From Caballeronia temeraria (GTDB lineage: Bacteria; Pseudomonadota; Gammaproteobacteria; Burkholderiales; Burkholderiaceae), in NCBI RefSeq assembly GCF_001544795.2, contig NZ_FCOI02000010.1:167150-231149 (forward strand): a DNA stretch of 64,000 nt, in the 5' to 3' direction. Shown one piece after another: positions 59,940-64,000 of this stretch (within the stretch, counting starts at the first letter, position 1; every line of letters starts with the position of its first letter). The notes under the pieces are model-generated. The model worked only from the letters and a program-made list of their open reading frames with translations, did not search any database and was not told the origin of the DNA. A program made the translations under genes and the position numbers.

Positions 59940-61331
59940 TTAGACCTCGCCCCAGAGATCGTGGCCATCGGCGCCGGTGATCTTCACCGACACGAAGTCG
60001 CCGGCCTTGTAGCGCTTCGATGCCTTCGTCGCCGGCGCGATGTACACGACGCCGTCGATTTCCGGCGCATCCGCCGCCGTGCGGCCGATGCCGCCTTCGG
60101 CGCTCACTTCATCGACGAGCACTTTTAGCGTCTTGCCGACCTTCTTCTTCATGCGCTTCGCCGACAGTTCCTCGGCCAGCTCCATGAAGCGCGCGCGGCG
60201 TTCCTCGCGCACGTCGTCGGGCAATGCGCCCTCGAGTTCGTTCGCGGTCGCGCCTTCGACCGGCGAGTAAGCGAAGCAGCCGACGCGATCCAGATCCGCT
60301 TCCTTGAGAAAGTCGAGCAGTGTCTGAAACTGCTCTTCCGTTTCGCCCGGAAAGCCCGCGATGAACGTGCTGCGGATCGTCAGATCGGGACAGATCTCGC
60401 GCCACGTCTTCACGCGCTCGAGCACCTTTTCGGCGTTGGCCGGGCGCTTCATGCGCTTCAGCACTTCGGGATGCGCGTGCTGGAACGGCACGTCGAGATA
60501 CGGCAGCACGTGGCCGCGCAGCGGGCCTTCGGCCATCATCGGGATGACGTCGTCGACGCTCGGATACGGATACACGTAATGCAGGCGCACCCACGCGCCG
60601 TACTGCGCGGCGAGTTCGCCGAGCGCACCGACGAGATCGGTCATGCGCGTCTTGAGCGGCTTGCCATTCCAGAAGCCCGTGCGGTATTTCACGTCGACGC
60701 CATACGCGCTCGTGTCCTGCGAGATCACGAGCAGCTCCTTCACGCCGGACTTGAAGAGATTTTCGGCTTCGAGCATGACTTCGGCGACGGGGCGCGAGAC
60801 GAGATCGCCGCGCATCGACGGAATGATGCAGAACGTGCAGCGGTGATTGCAGCCTTCCGAAATCTTGAGGTACGCGTAGTGGCGCGGCGTGAGCTTGATG
60901 CCGGCGGGCGGCACGAGGTCGGTGAACGGATCGTGCGGTTTCGGCAGATGCGTGTGCACCGCGTTCATCACTTCGTTGGTCGCGTGCGGGCCGGTGACGG
61001 CGAGCACCTTCGGATGCACTTCCTCGATGAGGCCCGAGCCGCTCGCGCTCTTTTTCGCGCCGAGGCAGCCGGTGACGATGACCTTGCCGTTTTCGGAGAG
61101 CGCCTCGCCGATGGCGTCGAGACTTTCTTGCACAGCCTCGTCGATGAAACCGCAGGTGTTGACGACGACGAGATCCGCGCCGTCATACGTGCCGGAGATT
61201 TCGTAACCTTCGGCGCGAAGCTGGGTCATGATCTGCTCGGAATCGACGAGCGCTTTCGGGCAGCCGAGCGACACCATGCCGATTTTCGGCGCGGGAGTCG
61301 TCTTGGCGGTTGAATCTAAAGAATTTTTCAC
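59940..61331 (-). CDS. rimO: Ribosomal protein S12 methylthiotransferase RimO
   Basis: A 463-residue radical SAM enzyme that adds a methylthio group to Asp88 of S12. The N-terminal UPF0004 domain has [13 protein letters not shown] and NTCGFIDEA plus GCLGAKK cysteines for one [4Fe-4S] cluster; the radical SAM motif is CNHRCTFC (about 166-173); a C-terminal TRAM domain closes the protein. I start at GTG 61331 ([13 protein letters not shown]), because the frame further upstream is not conserved. First of a run of minus-strand genes with the PfkB kinase and bktB. Confidence 0.93.
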   Translation of the reverse strand: MKNSLDSTAKTTPAPKIGMVSLGCPKALVDSEQIMTQLRAEGYEISGTYDGADLVVVNTCGFIDEAVQESLDAIGEALSENGKVIVTGCLGAKKSASGSGLIEEVHPKVLAVTGPHATNEVMNAVHTHLPKPHDPFTDLVPPAGIKLTPRHYAYLKISEGCNHRCTFCIIPSMRGDLVSRPVAEVMLEAENLFKSGVKELLVISQDTSAYGVDVKYRTGFWNGKPLKTRMTDLVGALGELAAQYGAWVRLHYVYPYPSVDDVIPMMAEGPLRGHVLPYLDVPFQHAHPEVLKRMKRPANAEKVLERVKTWREICPDLTIRSTFIAGFPGETEEQFQTLLDFLKEADLDRVGCFAYSPVEGATANELEGALPDDVREERRARFMELAEELSAKRMKKKVGKTLKVLVDEVSAEGGIGRTAADAPEIDGVVYIAPATKASKRYKAGDFVSVKITGADGHDLWGEV

Positions 61332-61515
61332 GGGAACGATGTCTTGTGGGAGCGCACGAGGCCAATCGACTATTTTACCCCGGAGCGCCGAAAGACCGGA
61401 TTTCCCGGGCTTTCCGTCCTTGTCCGATTCCCTTCGCCGGCCGGGCATCGCACATTCGGTGACCCACGCGGATTCGCCGCGCCTTTCATCGCTTCGATCT
61501 CACCCATCGCCGTTC

Positions 61516-62301
61516 ATGCTCGATCCTTCCGCTCTGCGCCATTTCAACCCGCTTTTCATCACGCCTTGCTACTCGGGCCAGGTTACGTCCGGCTATGCCA
61601 CCAGCATGCTGACGCTCACCAACGAGCTCTGGCGTCTCGGCGTGCAAGGCTCGATGCGCATCAAGTCCGGCGAAAGCCTCGTCACGCGCGCGCGCAATGA
61701 AGCCGTCGCGCATTTTCTCGCTCAGAAACAGCACACGCATCTTTTCTGGATCGACGCCGATATCGGCTTCACGCCGGATCAGGCGCTGCGTCTGTTGCTC
61801 GCGGACCGCGATGTCGTCACCGGCGTGTATCCGCGCAAACGCATCGACTGGACGGGCGAGATTCCCGCCGGCCTCACGCAGGAGCAATTCCTCACGCGCG
61901 CATTGCGCTATCCGGTGAATTCCAGCGATGGTGCGCGCATGACCGTGGACGACGACGGCTTCATCGAAGTGGACGAAGCGCCCACGGGATTCATGTGCAT
62001 CCGCCGCTCGGTGCTCGAAACGATGATCGCGCGCATGCCCGATCTGCAATACGTCCCCGACGCGCCGCCCGATTCGCCGCTGCACGGCTACTGCTATCGC
62101 TTCTTCGACGTGATGGTCGAGCGCGAAACCGGGCGCTATCTGTCGGAGGACTACGCGTTTTGCCGCCGCTGGCGCGATCTGGGCGGAAAGGTCTACGTGG
62201 ATGCCCGCTCGAAGCTCGCGCACCACGGCTCGTTCACGTATCGCGGCGATTTCGGCGCGGCCTTCGCGCAGGATCCGGCGAGAGCCGTAGGCGGAGCCTA
62301 A
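61516..62301 (+). CDS. Glycosyltransferase-like protein
   Basis: A 261-residue soluble protein. FITPCYSGQVTSGYATSMLTLTNELWRLG at the N-terminus and HLFWIDADIGFTPDQALRLLLADRDVVTGVYPRKRI, with a DxD-type Asp pair, suggest a GT-A glycosyltransferase fold; YLSEDYAFCRRWRDLGGKVYVD resembles the C-terminal acceptor side of such enzymes. Sugar and acceptor are unknown; a cell-surface polysaccharide is likely. I chose ATG 61516 (MLDPSALRHF), since the upstream frame overlaps the divergent rimO gene. Confidence 0.7.
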   Translation: MLDPSALRHFNPLFITPCYSGQVTSGYATSMLTLTNELWRLGVQGSMRIKSGESLVTRARNEAVAHFLAQKQHTHLFWIDADIGFTPDQALRLLLADRDVVTGVYPRKRIDWTGEIPAGLTQEQFLTRALRYPVNSSDGARMTVDDDGFIEVDEAPTGFMCIRRSVLETMIARMPDLQYVPDAPPDSPLHGYCYRFFDVMVERETGRYLSEDYAFCRRWRDLGGKVYVDARSKLAHHGSFTYRGDFGAAFAQDPARAVGGA

Positions 62302-62365
62302 GCAAACGGCGCGCCCGCTCACGCCGAGGCGCGCGACCCCGGCCGCATGCGCCCTTCCGGATGAC

Positions 62366-62941
62366 TTACTTCTTCTCCGTCGACGTAGGCGTGGGCGTCG
62401 GAAACGGGAACGTGTTGAACATCGACTTCGCCTGCGACTGCATCTGCTCCTGCATCTGCACGAACATGTTCTTCGACTGCTCGATGTAGCTCGTCATCAT
62501 GCCCTGCATCATCGGCGCCTGCATGTTCATGAACTGCGACCAGACTTCCGGATTGAGCGCGTTGCCGTCGTAGATGCCCTTGCTCTGCTCGGTCAGCTTC
62601 TGCTGGATGTCGATGAACGCCTGGATGTTCTTTTCCAGATACGTGCCCATCATGCCCTGCATCGCATGGCCGTAGAAGCGGATGATCTGCGAGAGCATCA
62701 CCGACGAGAACATCGGCAGGCCACCGCTCTCTTCTTCCAGAATGATCTGCAGAAGGATGCTGCGCGTGAGGTCGTCATTGGACTTCGCGTCGAGTACCTT
62801 GAAGTCTTCCTGATCGAGCACGAGTTGCTTCACATCCGACAACGTGATGTAAGTGCTCGTCTCCGTGTCATACAGCCGACGGTTCGGATATTTTTTGATG
62901 AGTCGTTCGGCGGCTTTCTTTGTAGTAGTAGTGGTGGTCAT
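62366..62941 (-). CDS. phaR: Polyhydroxyalkanoate synthesis repressor PhaR
   Basis: A 191-residue regulator. The N-terminal PHB/PHA accumulation DNA-binding domain (RLIKKYPNRRLYDTETSTYITLSDVKQLVLDQEDFKVLDAKSNDDLTRSILLQIILEEE, about 13-72) is near invariant in the family; Met/Gln-rich repeats follow, as is usual for binding to PHA granules and the phasin promoter. A run of Thr (MTTTTTTKK) opens the protein. It completes the phaA-phaB-phaR order with phaB 154 bp upstream. PhaR represses phasin and its own genes until granules absorb it. Confidence 0.95.
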   Translation of the reverse strand: MTTTTTTKKAAERLIKKYPNRRLYDTETSTYITLSDVKQLVLDQEDFKVLDAKSNDDLTRSILLQIILEEESGGLPMFSSVMLSQIIRFYGHAMQGMMGTYLEKNIQAFIDIQQKLTEQSKGIYDGNALNPEVWSQFMNMQAPMMQGMMTSYIEQSKNMFVQMQEQMQSQAKSMFNTFPFPTPTPTSTEKK

Positions 62942-63050
62942 TTAACGCCTTTAAACGCAAAACTTTACTGCGATGGCAGCAAGCAGGTCTTGCGTTGTCG
63001 CAAAAAAGCGCTGCTGCATGTTCGCCGCACGTTGATAAATCCGGCGAGAA

Positions 63051-63089
63051 GCGGCCTCCCGCGCGCCGGTGAGCGTCGCGGGAGGCCGC
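63051..63089 (-). terminator. Hairpin after phaB
   Basis: GCGGCCTCCCGCG (63051-63063) and CGCGGGAGGCCGC (63077-63089) form a 13-bp perfect stem with a 13-base loop, starting seven bases from the phaB stop. No T-run follows it on the minus strand, so it may attenuate or protect the phaAB message rather than end it fully before phaR. Confidence 0.6.
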
Positions 63090-63095
63090 CGCCCG

Positions 63096-63836
63096 TCAGC
63101 CCATATGCAAGCCGCCGTTCAGCGAGAAGTCCGCGCCGGTCGCGAAACCGGATTCGTCCGACGCGAGCCACGCGCAGATCGAGCCGATTTCGTCGGGCGT
63201 GCCGAGACGCCGCACCGGAATCGTCGCGACGATCTTTTCCAGCACTTCCGGACGGATCGCCTTCACCATGTCCGTACCGATATAACCCGGCGACACGGTG
63301 TTGACCGTCACGCCCTTGGTCGCCACTTCCTGCGCGAGCGCCATCGTGAAGCCGTGAATGCCGGCCTTGGCGGTCGAGTAGTTCGTCTGGCCGAACTGGC
63401 CCTTCTGCCCGTTCACCGACGAAATGTTGATGATCCGGCCAAAGCCGCGCTCGACCATGCCGTCGATGACCTGCTTCGTCACGTTGAAGAGGCTCGTCAG
63501 GTTCGTGTCGATGACGGCGGTCCAGTCTTCGTGCGTCATCTTGCGGAACACGACGTCGCGCGTGATGCCCGCGTTGTTCACGAGGACATCGACCTCGCCG
63601 ACTTCGGCCTTGACCTTGTCGAACGCGTTCTTGGTCGATTCCCAGTCGCCGACGTTGCCTTCCGAGGCGATGAATTCGAAGCCGAGCGCCTTCTGGTCTT
63701 CCAGCCATTTCACCCGGCGCGGCGAATTCGGGCCGCAGCCCACGACGACCGTAAAGCCATCTTTAAGCAGGCGCTGGCTGATGCTGGTGCCGATGCCGCC
63801 CATCCCGCCGGTTACATACGCTATACGCTTCGCCAT
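63096..63836 (-). CDS. phaB: Acetoacetyl-CoA reductase
   Basis: A 246-residue short-chain dehydrogenase making (R)-3-hydroxybutyryl-CoA for polyhydroxybutyrate. MAKRIAYVTGGMGGIGTSI carries the TGxxxGxG cofactor motif; NNAGITRD, the Ser in NISSVNGQKGQFGQ and YSTAKAG form the catalytic triad region; VNTVSPGYIGTDMV closes the substrate side. These match Cupriavidus PhaB closely. Upstream is phaA, cut by the window edge, and a strong hairpin follows the stop. Confidence 0.96.
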   Translation of the reverse strand: MAKRIAYVTGGMGGIGTSISQRLLKDGFTVVVGCGPNSPRRVKWLEDQKALGFEFIASEGNVGDWESTKNAFDKVKAEVGEVDVLVNNAGITRDVVFRKMTHEDWTAVIDTNLTSLFNVTKQVIDGMVERGFGRIINISSVNGQKGQFGQTNYSTAKAGIHGFTMALAQEVATKGVTVNTVSPGYIGTDMVKAIRPEVLEKIVATIPVRRLGTPDEIGSICAWLASDESGFATGADFSLNGGLHMG

Positions 63837-63923
63837 TCCTCACTCCATTTTCGTTATGCGGACGGCGATCTCCGTGCCGCCCGCCGGCCCTTCCCAATCC
63901 CGCCAGTGACTATCTGTGACTTA

Positions 63924-64000
63924 TTACGGACGTTCCACCGCCAGCGCGACACCCATGCCGCCGCCGATACACAGCGACGCCAGACCCTTCTTCGCGTCGC
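63924..64000 (-). CDS. phaA: Acetyl-CoA acetyltransferase PhaA (C-terminal fragment)
   Basis: Only the last 25 codons are in the window. They read ...DAKKGLASLCIGGGMGVALAVERP, the thiolase C-terminal motif with the catalytic Cys in LCIGGGMG. TAA is at 63924-63926. Position 87 bp before phaB makes it the phaA gene, which condenses two acetyl-CoA units into acetoacetyl-CoA. Confidence 0.93.
   Translation of the reverse strand, partial: DAKKGLASLCIGGGMGVALAVERP

Noticed and set aside
1..64000. CRISPR array, prophage, insertion sequence or tRNA gene
   Set aside because: No regularly spaced direct repeats, phage structural genes, transposase frames or cloverleaf-like sequences were found on reading either strand.

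Overview
The window is high-GC chromosomal DNA (AT-rich only in short intergenic patches) from a Burkholderia sensu lato betaproteobacterium, most like Caballeronia or Paraburkholderia. Support comes from the rpsF-priB-rpsR order, the phaA-phaB-phaR cluster with rimO and a BktB-type thiolase nearby, the gcl-hyi-glxR operon, DUF2795 and DUF2946 small proteins, and a large inverted repeat of a kind I remember from Paraburkholderia/Caballeronia intergenic regions. Genus is inferred from protein resemblance only. Housekeeping genes (ribosomal proteins, serB, pha, rimO) point to the main chromosome. I see no tRNA, rRNA, CRISPR array, prophage or transposase. || Layout. 1-1.0 kb: rpsR (cut by the window edge), priB and rpsF, with a leader hairpin that may bind S6:S18. 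1.0-5.7 kb: a LysR regulator divergent from gcl-hyi-glxR (glyoxylate to glycerate). 6-10.2 kb: a BON-LysM protein, an FAD disulfide oxidoreductase, a cation/proton antiporter and a P-loop kinase. 10.2-14.5 kb: a saccharopine-dehydrogenase-like enzyme with an AsnC regulator, a LysR regulator, a Spy/CpxP-like periplasmic protein and small conserved proteins. 14.5-21.4 kb: a 2-ketogluconate locus read leftward (kguE-kguK-kguT, then a 643-bp inverted-repeat element, then kguD and ptxS) with a perfect PtxS-type operator before kguE. 21.5-28.3 kb: a YeiE-like LysR regulator divergent from yeiH and a SoeABC-type molybdoenzyme operon, a probable sulfite oxidation/export module. 28.3-33.2 kb: a Cys/Met PLP enzyme, a GST, dkgB and a ClC-CBS channel. 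33.4-37.2 kb: a small secreted protein with a possible RNA-switch leader, a DUF2795 protein, a 531-bp gap with three inverted pairs of DnaA-like boxes, and DUF2946 plus a TonB receptor. 37.2-42.2 kb: an AsmA protein, fetAB-like iron exporter and two VOC proteins. 42.3-47.8 kb: a red-light signalling cluster (bphO, bphP, a receiver-only regulator, a REC-PAS-HK-REC hybrid kinase). 48-52 kb: ku-ligD end joining. 52-57 kb: a secreted protein, an alcohol dehydrogenase with LysR, serB and metC. 57-64 kb: a lipoprotein, bktB, a PfkB kinase, rimO, a glycosyltransferase-like protein, phaR, phaB and the end of phaA. || How they work together. Gcl, Hyi and GlxR turn glyoxylate into D-glycerate. The kgu genes bring 2-ketogluconate to 6-phosphogluconate. 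SoeABC would oxidise cytoplasmic sulfite and YeiH would export the oxyanion under YeiE-like control. BphO makes the biliverdin chromophore for BphP, whose output probably passes to receiver domains encoded downstream. PhaA, PhaB and PhaR, with BktB, serve polyhydroxyalkanoate synthesis. || The observations most worth a second look are the inverted-repeat element inside the kgu locus, the DnaA-box pairs at 34.1-34.4 kb, the sulfite module, the phytochrome cluster with a strong inverted repeat just upstream of bphO, and the leader of the small secreted protein at 33.4 kb.
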